This document shows, piece by piece, positions 17,945 to 27,460 of a stretch of DNA of 64,000 nucleotides. This DNA comes from Paraburkholderia saeva. Its GTDB lineage: Bacteria; Pseudomonadota; Gammaproteobacteria; Burkholderiales; Burkholderiaceae. Where the stretch lies: positions 124,001 through 188,000 of the forward strand of contig NZ_CAJQZC010000001.1 in assembly GCF_907164555.1 (NCBI RefSeq), in the 5' to 3' direction. The notes under the pieces are model-generated. The model worked only from the letters and a program-made list of their open reading frames with translations, did no database searches and was not told where the DNA came from. The translations under genes and the position numbers were made by a program. Every line of letters begins with the position of its first letter. Position 1 is the first letter of the stretch.

Positions 17945-19009
17945 TCAGGACGTGCCCGAATCCCAGATGTCGCGCACCGGGCTCGACGATTCCGGCGCGG
18001 CAAGACCGAAATGCCGGTACGTCAGCAACGTCGCGACACGGCCGCGAGGCGTGCGTTGCAGGTAGCCCTGCTGGATCAGGTACGGCTCGAGCACGTCTTC
18101 GATCGTATCGCGCTCTTCGCCGATTGCGGCGGCCAGGTTGTCGACGCCCACGGGGCCGCCGTCGAATTTGTGCAGAATCGCTTCGAGCAGCTTGCGGTCC
18201 ATCAGATCGAAGCCGACTGGATCGACATCGAGCATGGCGAGTGCCGCGTCGGCAACCTTCGCGGTGATGTTGCCGTCCGCCTTCACTTCCGCGAAATCGC
18301 GCACGCGACGCAGCAGGCGGTTCGCGATCCGTGGCGTGCCGCGTGCGCGTTTGGCGATTTCGAACGCGCCATCAGGATGTATCTGCGCGCCGAGCAGCGA
18401 TGCCGAGCGGCTCACGATGCGAGCAAGCTCTTCCGAGTTGTAGAACTCCAGCCGCGCGACGATACCGAAACGGTCGCGCAGCGGGTTCGTCAGCATGCCG
18501 GCGCGCGTCGTGGCGCCCACCAGTGTGAACGGCTGAAGATCGAGCTTCACGCTACGTGCGGCCGGACCTTCGCCGATCATGATGTCGATCTGATAGTCCT
18601 CGAGTGCCGGATACAGGATTTCCTCGACGACCGGCGAGAGCCGGTGGATTTCGTCGATGAACAGTACGTCGTTCGCTTCGAGATTGGTCAGGAGCGCTGC
18701 GAGGTCGCCCGCGCGTTCGAGCACGGGGCCCGACGTTTGCCGCAGATTGACCCCCATTTCACGCGCGATGATGTGCGCGAGCGTGGTCTTGCCGAGCCCC
18801 GGCGGCCCGAACAGCAGCACGTGATCGAGCGATTCGGAGCGGCGCCTTGCCGCTTCGATAAAGATTTCGAGCTGGCCGCGCACCTTTTCCTGCCCGACGT
18901 ACTCGTCTAGCTGGCGCGGGCGCAACGCGCGTTCGAACGCTTCTTCGTTCGACGACGTAGGCGTGGCGGCGATGATGCGTTCGGCGGCGAGTTTATCGGT
19001 TTCGATCAT
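17945..19009 (-). CDS. ruvB: Holliday junction helicase subunit RuvB
   Basis: A 354-residue AAA+ motor. Walker A is GPPGLGKTT, Walker B is [10 protein letters not shown], sensor 1 and the arginine-finger region are in [18 protein letters not shown], and the C-terminal winged helix ends at [17 protein letters not shown]. With RuvA it drives branch migration of recombination intermediates. It is the last gene of ruvC-ruvA-ruvB, all on the minus strand with gaps of 120-140 bp. Confidence 0.97.
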   Translation of the reverse strand: MIETDKLAAERIIAATPTSSNEEAFERALRPRQLDEYVGQEKVRGQLEIFIEAARRRSESLDHVLLFGPPGLGKTTLAHIIAREMGVNLRQTSGPVLERAGDLAALLTNLEANDVLFIDEIHRLSPVVEEILYPALEDYQIDIMIGEGPAARSVKLDLQPFTLVGATTRAGMLTNPLRDRFGIVARLEFYNSEELARIVSRSASLLGAQIHPDGAFEIAKRARGTPRIANRLLRRVRDFAEVKADGNITAKVADAALAMLDVDPVGFDLMDRKLLEAILHKFDGGPVGVDNLAAAIGEERDTIEDVLEPYLIQQGYLQRTPRGRVATLLTYRHFGLAAPESSSPVRDIWDSGTS

Positions 19010-19130
19010 GCGGACATTGTACCGCGCGACGCCCGCCGCGAAAGCTGGCCGAACGGCCAGGGTGCCAGGCGCGCGGCGACGTGCGAATCTCTAACCGTCG
19101 TCACGCTGCACGCGCGCCCGCAACCCGCGC

Positions 19131-19712
19131 TCAGCCCTTCGACAGCGCCTTCAGCGCGAGCTTGATGCCATCGGAAACGCCGGTGCCGGCCGGCACGTTC
19201 TTGATGGCCGCCAACCCTTCTTTTTCGGAGTAACCCAATGCAAGTAATGCATTCAGGATATCGCTGGCATGACCGGACGCCGAAGCCGCGCCCGCCATCG
19301 CGCCCAGATCGGCGCCCAGCTTGCCCTTCAGTTCGAGCAGCAGGCGCTCCGCTGTCTTCTTGCCGATGCCAGGAACGCGAGTGAGGCGCGCAGCGTCCTG
19401 CAGCGTGACGGCCTGGCCGAGTTCGTGAACGCTCATGCCGGAGAGCACCGCAAGCGCCATCCGGGCGCCAATGCCGCTGATCTTCAGCAGCTCGCGGAAC
19501 GTCGTGCGTTCCTGGGCAGTGCCGAAGCCGTACAACAGCTGCGCGTCTTCACGCACGATCATCTGCGTGAGCAGCACCACGCGCTCGCCGGTTGCCGGCA
19601 GGTTGTAGAACGTGCTCATCGGTACGTCGACTTCGTAGCCGACGCCGTTGCAGTCGACGAGCAGATGCGGCGGATTCTTTTCCAGCAGGACGCCGGCAAT
19701 GCGACCGATCAT
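19131..19712 (-). CDS. ruvA: Holliday junction helicase subunit RuvA
   Basis: A 193-residue RuvA. It starts [20 protein letters not shown]. The two helix-hairpin-helix motifs are [15 protein letters not shown] and [16 protein letters not shown]. The C-terminal domain that contacts RuvB is [20 protein letters not shown]. It forms the tetrameric platform on four-way junctions. Confidence 0.97.
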   Translation of the reverse strand: MIGRIAGVLLEKNPPHLLVDCNGVGYEVDVPMSTFYNLPATGERVVLLTQMIVREDAQLLYGFGTAQERTTFRELLKISGIGARMALAVLSGMSVHELGQAVTLQDAARLTRVPGIGKKTAERLLLELKGKLGADLGAMAGAASASGHASDILNALLALGYSEKEGLAAIKNVPAGTGVSDGIKLALKALSKG

Positions 19713-19850
19713 GGTGAGTTCGATGGTGAAGTAAAGCGCGAGTGTAGCGCAGCGCGTCAGCAGGCAGGACGGCTACGGGGAAGGTCCGGTGAAGGCATTG
19801 ATACGACTGCCTGCGTCAGGGGCGAACATGCAGCGTGACGGCCTGTTGGA

Positions 19851-20393
19851 TTAACCAACGAGCCGTCCGCGCCGCACGCGCAGCCCCTTCTTCGCGAGCG
19901 AAGGTGCGAGGCCGCCCAGCGTGCTCAGCGTGCTGCCGCCGTGCGCGTGGCAGATCGCCATGCCGAGCGCATCGGCGGCGTCGGTGCCCGGCACGCCGGA
20001 GAGATTCAGGAGCCGTGCCACCATCTGCTGCATCTGTTCCTTGGTGGCGCGCCCGTAGCCGACTACGGCCTGCTTCAGTTGCAGCGCGGTGTATTCGGAG
20101 ACCGGCACGCCGCCCGCCACGAGCCCGCAGATGGCGGCGCCGCGCGCCTGGCCGAGCAGGAGCGTCGATTGCGGGTTGACGTTGACGAACACCTTTTCGA
20201 TCGCGGATTGATCGGGTGCGTGCTGACGGATCAGCGTCGAGATGCCGTCGAAGATCGTGCCGAGACGCGATGGCAGATCGGCATCGGCCGTCTTGATGAC
20301 GCCGCTCGCGACGTAGGTCAGCTTTTGGCCGGTCTGGTCGATCACGCCAAAACCGGTGACGCGCAGACCGGGGTCGATGCCGAGAATTCTCAT
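19851..20393 (-). CDS. ruvC: Holliday junction resolvase RuvC
   Basis: A 180-residue RNase H-fold endonuclease. Catalytic acidic residues are visible: Asp7 in [14 protein letters not shown], Glu in [11 protein letters not shown], and the late Asp in [14 protein letters not shown]. It cuts Holliday junctions after branch migration by RuvAB. It is the first gene of the ruv block. Confidence 0.97.
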   Translation of the reverse strand: MRILGIDPGLRVTGFGVIDQTGQKLTYVASGVIKTADADLPSRLGTIFDGISTLIRQHAPDQSAIEKVFVNVNPQSTLLLGQARGAAICGLVAGGVPVSEYTALQLKQAVVGYGRATKEQMQQMVARLLNLSGVPGTDAADALGMAICHAHGGSTLSTLGGLAPSLAKKGLRVRRGRLVG

Positions 20394-20508
20394 GAGGTGC
20401 GATGCGGATTAAGTGCCTGCGATACTACAACGAACCGGCTGTGCAGCGGGCAGTGAAGAGGCGGCGTGCTGACAAATGTGCAGGGCGCGCAGGGAGGGGT
20501 TAAGCGAC

Positions 20509-20748
20509 GTGGAAACGTATTTGAACCGCAGCGGCGACTCAGGTGTATCGGCGTACGAGATCGGCGACGACTTTATCGCCGTCCAGTTCCGGCCGTCGGG
20601 CGATATCTATTGGTACACACGTGCAAGCGTTGGCGCCCGGCATCTTGCAGCGATGAAAGACCTCGCCTTGAAAGGGCGCGGGCTGAGCACCTACATCAGC
20701 GCGCATCCCGACGTGCGCGAAGGCTATGCGAAAAAGCAGCCGGCATGA
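20509..20748 (+). CDS. Small KTSC-like hypothetical protein
   Basis: A 79-residue protein. The core VSAYEIGDDFIAVQFRPSG, then DIYWYTRASVG, and the tail ISAHPDVREGYAK resemble the KTSC domain (short beta-sheet proteins of unknown role, sometimes linked to lysyl-tRNA synthetase or phage proteins). The GTG at 20509 has a GGGAGGGG ribosome site 9-10 bases upstream; an in-frame ATG at 20476 would add 11 residues. It is divergent from ruvC. The family call is from pattern memory and tentative. Confidence 0.6.
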   Translation: METYLNRSGDSGVSAYEIGDDFIAVQFRPSGDIYWYTRASVGARHLAAMKDLALKGRGLSTYISAHPDVREGYAKKQPA

Positions 20749-20799
20749 CGCCTGGCGAGAAGTTCACAGCGGCACATCTGCACGCGTGCAAAACAAGAC

Positions 20800-20825
20800 G
20801 GCCCGCCAGGAAATCCTGGCGGGCC
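20800..20825 (-). terminator. Terminator after purH
   Basis: A perfect 11-bp stem (GGCCCGCCAGG/CCTGGCGGGCC) around a 4-nt loop. On the minus strand it is followed by a T-rich tract, so it most likely ends the dusB-fis-purH transcript. It can also act on the small plus-strand gene upstream. Confidence 0.75.
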
Positions 20826-20882
20826 GCTTGTATGAGACTGTATCAGGCCATCCACGCCGGACCCTCCGGCCCGGAAGTCGCG

Positions 20883-22448
20883 TCAATGACGGAAGTGACG
20901 CACGCCCGTCAGCACCATCGCGATGTTGTGCTCGTCGGCGGCGGCGACTACTTCGTCGTCGCGCATCGAGCCGCCTGGCTGGATCACGCATGTTGCGCCC
21001 GCCGCGACGACTACGTCGAGGCCGTCACGGAACGGGAAGAATGCGTCGGACGCCACCGCCGAACCAGCCAGCGTCAGCCCGGCGTTCTGCGCTTTGATGC
21101 TCGCGATGCGCGCCGAATCGACGCGGCTCATCTGGCCGGCGCCGACGCCCAGCGTCATGCCGTTGCCGCAGAACACGATCGCGTTCGACTTCACGTACTT
21201 CGCGACGCGCCATGCGAAGAGCAGATCGTCCATTTCCTTCGGCGTCGGATGACGCTTCGTGACGACGCGCAGTTCGTGCGGCTGCACGTTGCGCGAATCG
21301 AGCGACTGTACGAGCAGACCGCCGCCCACCCGCTTCAGGTCGAACGCGTTGTGACCGTCGCCGAGCGCGATTTCCAGCAGACGCACGTTCTGCTTCGCCG
21401 CGAACACCTGACGCGCAGCCGTGCTGAACGCCGGCGCAATCAGTACTTCGACGAATTGCTTCGCCACCGCCTGCGCCGTCGCTTCGTCGACTTCGCGGTT
21501 AAACGCGATGATGCCGCCGAAGGCGGAGGTCGGATCGGTCTGGAACGCCTTCGCGTACGCTTCGTTCGCGTCCGCGCCGATCGCCACGCCGCACGGGTTC
21601 GCGTGCTTGATGATCACGCACGCCGGCACGTCGAACGTCTTCACGCATTCCCATGCCGCGTCGCTGTCCGCGATATTGTTGTAGGACAGCTCCTTGCCCT
21701 GCAGCTGGTTGTAGTTTGCAAGCGCGCCGGCCGGCACCACGAGGTCGCGGTAGAACGCGGCACTCTGGTGCGGGTTTTCGCCGTAACGCAGATCCTGAAC
21801 CTTGTCGAACGCGAGGTTGAACGTGGCCGGATACGTGTTGCGCGACGCATGTTGCAGCTCTTCGGTCAGGCTCGTCAGGTAGTTCGTGATCGCGCCGTCG
21901 TACTGCGCGGTGTGCGCGAACACCTTGGTGGCCAGCCGGAAGTTCGTCTTGTAGCCGACCGAATTTGCGTTGGCGCGCATTTCGTCGAGCACCACCGCGT
22001 AATCCGCCGGATCGACCACCACCGTCACGTCACGATGGTTCTTCGCGGCCGAGCGCAGCATCGTCGGACCGCCGATGTCGATGTTCTCGATCGCGTCTTC
22101 CAGCGAGCACTCGCTCTTCGACACCGTCTGCACAAACGGATACAGGTTCACGACGAGCAGGTCGATCGTCGGGATGTCGTGTTTCTCAAGCGCCGCCATG
22201 TGTTCCGGCAGGTCGCGGCGCGCGAGGATGCCGCCGTGAACCTTCGGGTGCAGCGTTTTCACGCGGCCGTCGAGCATTTCCGGAAAGCCGGTGTAATCGG
22301 CGACTTCGGTCACTGCGAGACCCGCGTCCGCGAGCAGTTTCGCGGTGCCGCCGGTCGACAGGATCCTGACGCCGAGGTCCGACAGCGATTTGGCGAAATC
22401 GACGATGCCGGTCTTGTCGGAAACGGAGATGAGCGCTTGCTTGATCAT
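20883..22448 (-). CDS. purH: Bifunctional AICAR formyltransferase/IMP cyclohydrolase
   Basis: A 521-residue PurH that does the last two steps of IMP synthesis. The N-terminal MGS-like cyclohydrolase domain starts [20 protein letters not shown] and contains [16 protein letters not shown]. The C-terminal transformylase domain has [14 protein letters not shown] and the ending [18 protein letters not shown]. Length and motifs are normal. It is the last gene of dusB-fis-purH, 54 bp after fis; the order dusB-fis with purH is common in Burkholderiaceae. Confidence 0.97.
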   Translation of the reverse strand: MIKQALISVSDKTGIVDFAKSLSDLGVRILSTGGTAKLLADAGLAVTEVADYTGFPEMLDGRVKTLHPKVHGGILARRDLPEHMAALEKHDIPTIDLLVVNLYPFVQTVSKSECSLEDAIENIDIGGPTMLRSAAKNHRDVTVVVDPADYAVVLDEMRANANSVGYKTNFRLATKVFAHTAQYDGAITNYLTSLTEELQHASRNTYPATFNLAFDKVQDLRYGENPHQSAAFYRDLVVPAGALANYNQLQGKELSYNNIADSDAAWECVKTFDVPACVIIKHANPCGVAIGADANEAYAKAFQTDPTSAFGGIIAFNREVDEATAQAVAKQFVEVLIAPAFSTAARQVFAAKQNVRLLEIALGDGHNAFDLKRVGGGLLVQSLDSRNVQPHELRVVTKRHPTPKEMDDLLFAWRVAKYVKSNAIVFCGNGMTLGVGAGQMSRVDSARIASIKAQNAGLTLAGSAVASDAFFPFRDGLDVVVAAGATCVIQPGGSMRDDEVVAAADEHNIAMVLTGVRHFRH

Positions 22449-22502
22449 GATGAGAAAGCCGGGGAGAGACGTGACGGGGCGCGTGAAGTGACGGCAAACC
22501 TG

Positions 22503-22736
22503 CTACAGCAAACCGTGCTGTTGCAGCTTCTTGCGCAGCGTATTGCGGTTGATGCCGAGATACTCGGCGGCCAGCGACTGGTTGCCGCCTGCCTGCTCGA
22601 GCACCACCTCGAGCATCGGTTTTTCTACGCACGATACGACCATGTCGTAAATATCATGCGGGTTCGAGCCGTCGAGATCCTGAAAGTACATGTCCAGGCT
22701 GTCGCGGACGCATTGTTCGATGTTATGTCTGCTCAT
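22503..22736 (-). CDS. fis: DNA-binding protein Fis
   Basis: A 77-residue Fis. The C-terminal helix-turn-helix is GGNQSLAAEYLGINRNTLRK, and the N-terminal part is shorter than in E. coli (98 residues), as is usual in beta-proteobacteria. Fis bends DNA and controls growth-phase genes. Its ATG overlaps the dusB stop by 4 bp (ATGA), the classic dusB-fis arrangement with translational coupling. Confidence 0.94.
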   Translation of the reverse strand: MSRHNIEQCVRDSLDMYFQDLDGSNPHDIYDMVVSCVEKPMLEVVLEQAGGNQSLAAEYLGINRNTLRKKLQQHGLL

Positions 22737-23788
22737 GCTGCCAGTCGGTCGTTATTGTCCGGCTCGCCGACAGTGTCTTCAACGTAGATGAGGCGGTCGG
22801 AAACCGCCTTTTGCGCGTCGAAAAAATCATTGACGGCGAGCAGTTGTTCGCGCGTGGTGTCCAGCGTATTCATACGGTGCCGGAACACGTTGGCGCCAGA
22901 AAGGCCGCGAGTGTACCAGCCGATATGCTTGCGCGCAGTGCGTACCCCGGTGAATTCGCCATAGAACGCGTAGTGATCTTCGAGGTGTTCGTTCATCACC
23001 AGCTGGATTTCGTCAATGCGTGGGGGCGGCAGCAGTTCGCCCGTCTTCAGGAAATGTTCGATCTCACGGAAGAGCCACGGGCGACCCTGCGCCGCACGGC
23101 CGATCATGATGGCATCGGCGCCGGTGGCGGCGAGCACGTCGCGGGCCTTTTGCGGCGTGGTGATGTCGCCATTCGCGACCACCGGAATGCGCACCGAGGC
23201 CTTCACGGCGGCGATGGTCTCGTATTCGGCGTCACCGTGATACAGATCGGCGCGCGTGCGGCCATGCACAGTCAGCATCGAGATGCCGGCGTTTTCGGCG
23301 AGCCGCGCGATGGCGATCGCGTTCCGGTTGTCGCGATTCCAGCCCGTGCGGATTTTCAGCGTGACGGGCACGGCATCGGGGCCGGTGCCCACCGCGCCCA
23401 CGACGGCCTCGACGATCTGCTGAACCAGCGGTTCGTTCTGCAGCAGCGCGGAGCCGGCGGCGACGTTGCACACCTTCTTGGCCGGGCAACCCATATTGAT
23501 GTCGATGATCTGCGCGCCGTTCGCGACGTTGTAGCGCGCGGCTTCGGCCATCATGGCCGGATCGGCGCCGGCGATCTGCACGGCAATCGGTTCGACTTCG
23601 CCCGCGTGGTTCGCGCGGCGCATGGTTTTCTCGCTTTTCCACAACTGCGCGTTCGACGCCACCATCTCGGAGACGGCATAACCCGCGCCCAGCCGCTTGC
23701 ACAGCTGGCGGAACGGCCGGTCCGTCACGCCGGCCATCGGGGCGACGAACAGGTTATTGCGCAGATTGTGCGAGCCGAGAATGGGCAT
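22733..23788 (-). CDS. dusB: tRNA-dihydrouridine synthase B
   Basis: A 351-residue FMN enzyme that reduces uridine in the tRNA D-loop. The N-terminal MAGVTDRPFRQLC is the family signature. The catalytic cysteine lies in IDINMGCPAKKV, and the FMN phosphate site includes VVANGDIT and GADAIMIGRAAQG. It is the first gene of the dusB-fis-purH unit. In E. coli the equivalent gene carries the fis promoter region; a perfect palindrome lies upstream here. Confidence 0.95.
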   Translation of the reverse strand: MPILGSHNLRNNLFVAPMAGVTDRPFRQLCKRLGAGYAVSEMVASNAQLWKSEKTMRRANHAGEVEPIAVQIAGADPAMMAEAARYNVANGAQIIDINMGCPAKKVCNVAAGSALLQNEPLVQQIVEAVVGAVGTGPDAVPVTLKIRTGWNRDNRNAIAIARLAENAGISMLTVHGRTRADLYHGDAEYETIAAVKASVRIPVVANGDITTPQKARDVLAATGADAIMIGRAAQGRPWLFREIEHFLKTGELLPPPRIDEIQLVMNEHLEDHYAFYGEFTGVRTARKHIGWYTRGLSGANVFRHRMNTLDTTREQLLAVNDFFDAQKAVSDRLIYVEDTVGEPDNNDRLAA

Positions 23789-23858
23789 GACGGGAGCGTC
23801 TCCGCGCGATCGGGCCCGATCTGCGCGGTGGCGAAGTACGTAGGAAAACGTCTATTTT

Positions 23859-23870
23859 ACCGTTAACGGT
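23859..23870. promoter_or_regulatory. Perfect 12-bp palindrome upstream of dusB-fis
   Basis: ACCGTTAACGGT is a perfect palindrome 71 bp upstream of the dusB ATG. On the minus strand it is followed directly by a -10-like TAAAAT, so it sits near the promoter. The protein that would bind it is unknown. Confidence 0.35.
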
Positions 23871-23981
23871 TCCTGACAGACGACTTACCCGAGACGTAAC
23901 CCATTAAATCTTCTATGAAAGCGCCTTGGCGATAGACCGGCGCACGGCTTCGGCCCACGGGCGCGAGGACCGCGCCGGCGC

Positions 23982-25187
23982 TCAGCGGCGCTGACCGAAC
24001 ATCATTTGCCGTGCAAGGGCGGTCTTGACCGGCGGCAGGAATTCGAGTGCGGTCAGCGCGAGCCCGCGCAGCGTGGCGAGCGGCGGGAAGTCGACGGTGA
24101 AGAGTCGCGCGAGCGTGTCGGTGGCGCCGATCGTCAGACGCCGGTCGAGCGCGCGGCGTGCCGCGAAGGCCGCCAGCGCAAGCGGGGTGGCGCCGTGCTG
24201 TGCGAGCGCGTCGACAAGCGCGTGCGCGTCGCGCAAGCCCAGATTCAGGCCTTGCCCCGCCACCGGATGCAGCGTCTGCGCGGCGTTGCCGATCGCGACG
24301 ACGCGGCCCTTCACGAGCGTATCGACGGCATTCAGGCCGAGCGGGAATGACGCGCGCCCCTTGATATGCGTGAACGCGCCCATCCGATCGCCGAAGGCTG
24401 CACAGAGCGCGTGCAGGAACGCGGCGTCGTCGAGTTGGGCGAGGCGGGCGGCTTCATCCGGCGAGCAGCACCAGACGAGCGCGTAATCCGCGCCGCGCAC
24501 GCCACCCATCGGCAGCAGCGCGATCGGGCCACCCGGCGTAAAGCGTTCCCACGCGACGTGCGGCTGTGGCGCTGACACCGTCACCGTGCCGACCAGCGCC
24601 GTTTGCCCGTAGTCACGTGTGGCGCCGCTACCGCTCTTCTGCTCGTGATAGAGGCCGCCTTCCGCGTTGACAAGGATCCGCGTGCGCACGGTGCGTTTCA
24701 CGTGGGCGCTTTCCAGTGGCAACGTGACGCCATCGTGTTCCTGCGTGGATGGCAGCGCCGACGTGGAGCGCAGCCAGTGCACCGGCGTTTCACGCACTGC
24801 TTCAGCGAGCGCGTGCACGATCGAGCCATAGCGCAGTACATAGCCGAGTGCGGGCAGACCGTGCTCGGCGTGATCGATGACCGTACGGCCAAAGTGGCCG
24901 CGCTGCGACACGTGAATCCGCTGGATCGTCGTGGCGTCGCCGGGCCAGCGCAGCGGCTCGAGGATCATCCGGCTGCCTTGCGACACCGCGATTGCGCGCG
25001 GATCGGACACGGCATCGTCCGGGTCGCGTGCGTCGATCAGCGCAACGGAAAGCGCGCGCGTTGCGCTGCGCCGCGCGAGCCAGCCGGCCAGCGCGAGACC
25101 GACCGGCCCAGCGCCGACAATCGTGACGTCGAAATCGAACCGCGATTCCGCTGCCGGTTGCGCCGATGGTTGCGCTACTTCATTCAT
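23982..25187 (-). CDS. ubiH: UbiH/UbiF-type FAD-dependent ubiquinone hydroxylase
   Basis: A 401-residue flavoprotein monooxygenase. The FAD motif GxGxxG is in VTIVGAGPVGLALAG (about residues 21-35). The middle DG-like region is short, and the second FAD motif VVAIGNAAQTLHPVAGQGLNLGLRD is complete in pattern (about 290-315). It belongs to the UbiH/UbiF/Coq6 family that hydroxylates the ring in ubiquinone synthesis. The exact ring position cannot be assigned from sequence, so the symbol is a family call. It lies 27 bp downstream of pepP, the same neighbour as ubiH in E. coli, which supports the assignment. Confidence 0.83.
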   Translation of the reverse strand: MNEVAQPSAQPAAESRFDFDVTIVGAGPVGLALAGWLARRSATRALSVALIDARDPDDAVSDPRAIAVSQGSRMILEPLRWPGDATTIQRIHVSQRGHFGRTVIDHAEHGLPALGYVLRYGSIVHALAEAVRETPVHWLRSTSALPSTQEHDGVTLPLESAHVKRTVRTRILVNAEGGLYHEQKSGSGATRDYGQTALVGTVTVSAPQPHVAWERFTPGGPIALLPMGGVRGADYALVWCCSPDEAARLAQLDDAAFLHALCAAFGDRMGAFTHIKGRASFPLGLNAVDTLVKGRVVAIGNAAQTLHPVAGQGLNLGLRDAHALVDALAQHGATPLALAAFAARRALDRRLTIGATDTLARLFTVDFPPLATLRGLALTALEFLPPVKTALARQMMFGQRR

Positions 25188-25214
25188 TTCGTGCCGCTTC
25201 CTTGCATGTCGGTC

Positions 25215-26612
25215 CTATGCCGCGCTGACCCGCGCGGCCTGCATCAGCGCTTCGATTTCATCGGGCTTGACCGGCACCCCGCGCGTCAACAGCTCGCAGC
25301 CGGTTTCAGTGACGACCGCGTCGTCTTCGATGCGGATTCCGATGTTCCAGTAACGCTCGGGCACTTCGTCCGATGCGCGGATGTAGAGCCCCGGTTCGAT
25401 CGTCAGCGTCATTGAGGGCTTCAGGGTGCGCCACGGCAGTGCGCCGGTTTCGTCTGGCGGCGCCCCGCGTTCCCGGTAGTCGCCGCAATCGTGCACGTCC
25501 ATGCCGAGCCAGTGACCGGTGCGGTGCATGTAGAACGGCGCATAGGCGCGCTCGGCGATGACTTCGTCGACGCCCGCGTACAGCCCGCGGTCAAGGATGC
25601 CCGTGTCCAGCAGGCCTTGCGAAAGCACGCGCAAGGCGGCCTGATGCGGCGCGTCGAACGTTGCGCCCGGGCGCGTGGCTTCGATCGCGGCCTCCTGTGC
25701 GGCGAGCACGATGTCATACAGCTCGCGCTGCGCGGGCGTGAATTTCCCGTTCGCGGGAAACGTGCGCGTGATGTCGGATGCATAGCCGTCGAGTTCGCAC
25801 GCGGCATCGATCAGGATCAGGTCGTCTTCCTGCGCGATCGCGTTGCCGGCGGGGTAGTGCAGCACGCACGCGTTCGGGCCGGCTGCAACGATCGAGCCAT
25901 AAGCCGGCGCCTGCGCGCCGTGCCGGCGAAACGTGTAGAGGAGCTCCGCTTCGAGTTCGTACTCGCGCACGCCGGGCCGGCACGCAGCCATCGCCCGGCG
26001 GTGTGCTTCGGCGGAAATCTGGCCAGCGCGACGCATGATCGCGAGCTCATGTGCATCCTTGAAGAGACGCATGTCGTCGAGTACGGGCAGCAAGTCGTGA
26101 ATCGCCGCAGGCGCGCTCACGCCGCTGCGGCCCTGGGCGCGAACGGCTTCGAGCCAGCCGCGCACCTGGCCGTCCAGCGCTGCCGAAGCGCCGAGCGCGT
26201 AATGCAGTGCCGGCCTGTTCGCGATCAGCCGCGGCAGTTGTGCATCGACCTCGTCGAAGGCGAACGCCGCATCGAAACCGAACGCCTCACGCGCGCCCTC
26301 GGGCCCGAAGCGAAAGCCCTCCCATGTTTCGCGCTCGACGTTCTTCGCGCGACAGAAGAGGATCGACGCGGGCGCGTCCGGCGCGGCGCTCGCGTCCAGC
26401 ACGAGCAGCGCCTCCGGCTCCGTGAAGCCTGTCAGGTAATAGAAATAGCTGTCGTGCCGGTACGGATAGTCGGCGTCACGGTTGCGCAGCGTTTCCGGCG
26501 CAGTGGGGACGATAGCGACGCCGCCACCGTTCGCGCGCAGCGTGGCGAGCACGCGCTCGCGGCGCTTGCGGTAAACGTCGACGGCAATCTGGGGTTCGGT
26601 CAGCGGGTTCAT
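25215..26612 (-). CDS. pepP: Xaa-Pro aminopeptidase (aminopeptidase P)
   Basis: A 465-residue metallopeptidase of the pita-bread fold that removes residues before proline. The N-terminal domain contains YPYRHDSYFYYLTGF. The five metal ligands are seen in LIDAACELDGYASDITRTF (two Asp), MHRTGHWLGMDVHD (His), LTIEPGLYI (Glu) and GIRIEDDAVV (Glu). The start ATG at 26612 gives PLTEPQIAVDVYRKRRERV and the normal length. It is upstream of the UbiH-type gene; pepP-ubiH is a widely conserved pair. Confidence 0.94.
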   Translation of the reverse strand: MNPLTEPQIAVDVYRKRRERVLATLRANGGGVAIVPTAPETLRNRDADYPYRHDSYFYYLTGFTEPEALLVLDASAAPDAPASILFCRAKNVERETWEGFRFGPEGAREAFGFDAAFAFDEVDAQLPRLIANRPALHYALGASAALDGQVRGWLEAVRAQGRSGVSAPAAIHDLLPVLDDMRLFKDAHELAIMRRAGQISAEAHRRAMAACRPGVREYELEAELLYTFRRHGAQAPAYGSIVAAGPNACVLHYPAGNAIAQEDDLILIDAACELDGYASDITRTFPANGKFTPAQRELYDIVLAAQEAAIEATRPGATFDAPHQAALRVLSQGLLDTGILDRGLYAGVDEVIAERAYAPFYMHRTGHWLGMDVHDCGDYRERGAPPDETGALPWRTLKPSMTLTIEPGLYIRASDEVPERYWNIGIRIEDDAVVTETGCELLTRGVPVKPDEIEALMQAARVSAA

Positions 26613-26818
26613 CGTGCGATTGTAGCGCCCAATGCCCGCACAGGCCGGCACGCGGGCGCTACGTTAGCCATCCGGCCAGCTCGACCCCGGCGCGCCGATG
26701 GCGCAATGTTGCAATCCGTCCACAGCGCCGTGCGGCACGCATCACAAGACGCCGGGTGGCGTCGGGATCGATGCAAAGCAACGTTATACTTCCGCCGGAT
26801 TCCAAACAGGGCAGTGTC

Positions 26819-27430
26819 ATGAAACTCATTGGTTCGTTCGCCAGTCCGTTTGTCCGCAAGGCGCGGATCGTGCTCGCCGAAAAGAAGATCGACTATCAAC
26901 TGGTGCTCGAGAACGTCTGGGCGCCGGACACCACGATCCACACCTTCAACCCGCTCGGCAAGGTGCCGTGCCTCGTGATGGACGACGGCGAAGCGGTGTT
27001 CGATTCGCGCGTGATCTGCGAGTACGTCGACACACTCTCGCCGGTTGGCAAGCTGATTCCGCAGCCGGGCCGCGAGCGCATCGAGGTGCGGTGCTGGGAA
27101 GCGCTGGCGGACGGCATGCTGGAAGCCGCCGTGCTGATCCGCGTCGAAAGCACGCAGCGCACGGAAGCGCATCGCAGCGAAGCCTGGCTTGCGCGGCAGC
27201 AGCACAAGATCGACGACGGTCTCGCGGCACTGGCGCGTGGTCTCGGCAGCAAGACGTGGTGCACCGGCAATCACTACACGCTCGCGGATATCGCGGTGGG
27301 CTGCGCGCTCGGCTATCTGGATTTCCGCATGCCCGCCCTGAACTGGCGCGAGCTGTATCCCGATCTCGACCGCCACTTCCAGAAGCTGTCGCTGCGCCAG
27401 TCGTTCATCGATACCGTGCCGTCAGACTGA
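26819..27430 (+). CDS. Glutathione S-transferase family protein
   Basis: A 203-residue GST. The thioredoxin-like N-terminal domain is MKLIGSFASPFVRKARIVLA with the cis-Pro/glutathione-binding GKVPCLV and DSRVICEY. The alpha-helical C-terminal domain includes GNHYTLADIAVGCALGYLDF. The pattern is like YibF and related bacterial GSTs; the substrate is unknown. Active-site Ser9 (or Ser8) takes the place usually held by Tyr/Ser/Cys. It is divergent from pepP, with 206 bp between. Confidence 0.88.
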   Translation: MKLIGSFASPFVRKARIVLAEKKIDYQLVLENVWAPDTTIHTFNPLGKVPCLVMDDGEAVFDSRVICEYVDTLSPVGKLIPQPGRERIEVRCWEALADGMLEAAVLIRVESTQRTEAHRSEAWLARQQHKIDDGLAALARGLGSKTWCTGNHYTLADIAVGCALGYLDFRMPALNWRELYPDLDRHFQKLSLRQSFIDTVPSD

Positions 27431-27460
27431 GTTCGCGCGCGGCATGCCGGTCATTCCGGT

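Noticed and set aside
20466..22787. Very long plus-strand open frame (773 codons) opposite purH and fis
   Set aside because: It is the antisense of purH/fis, Arg/His-rich without any domain; the minus-strand genes are certain. GC-rich DNA gives such shadow frames.
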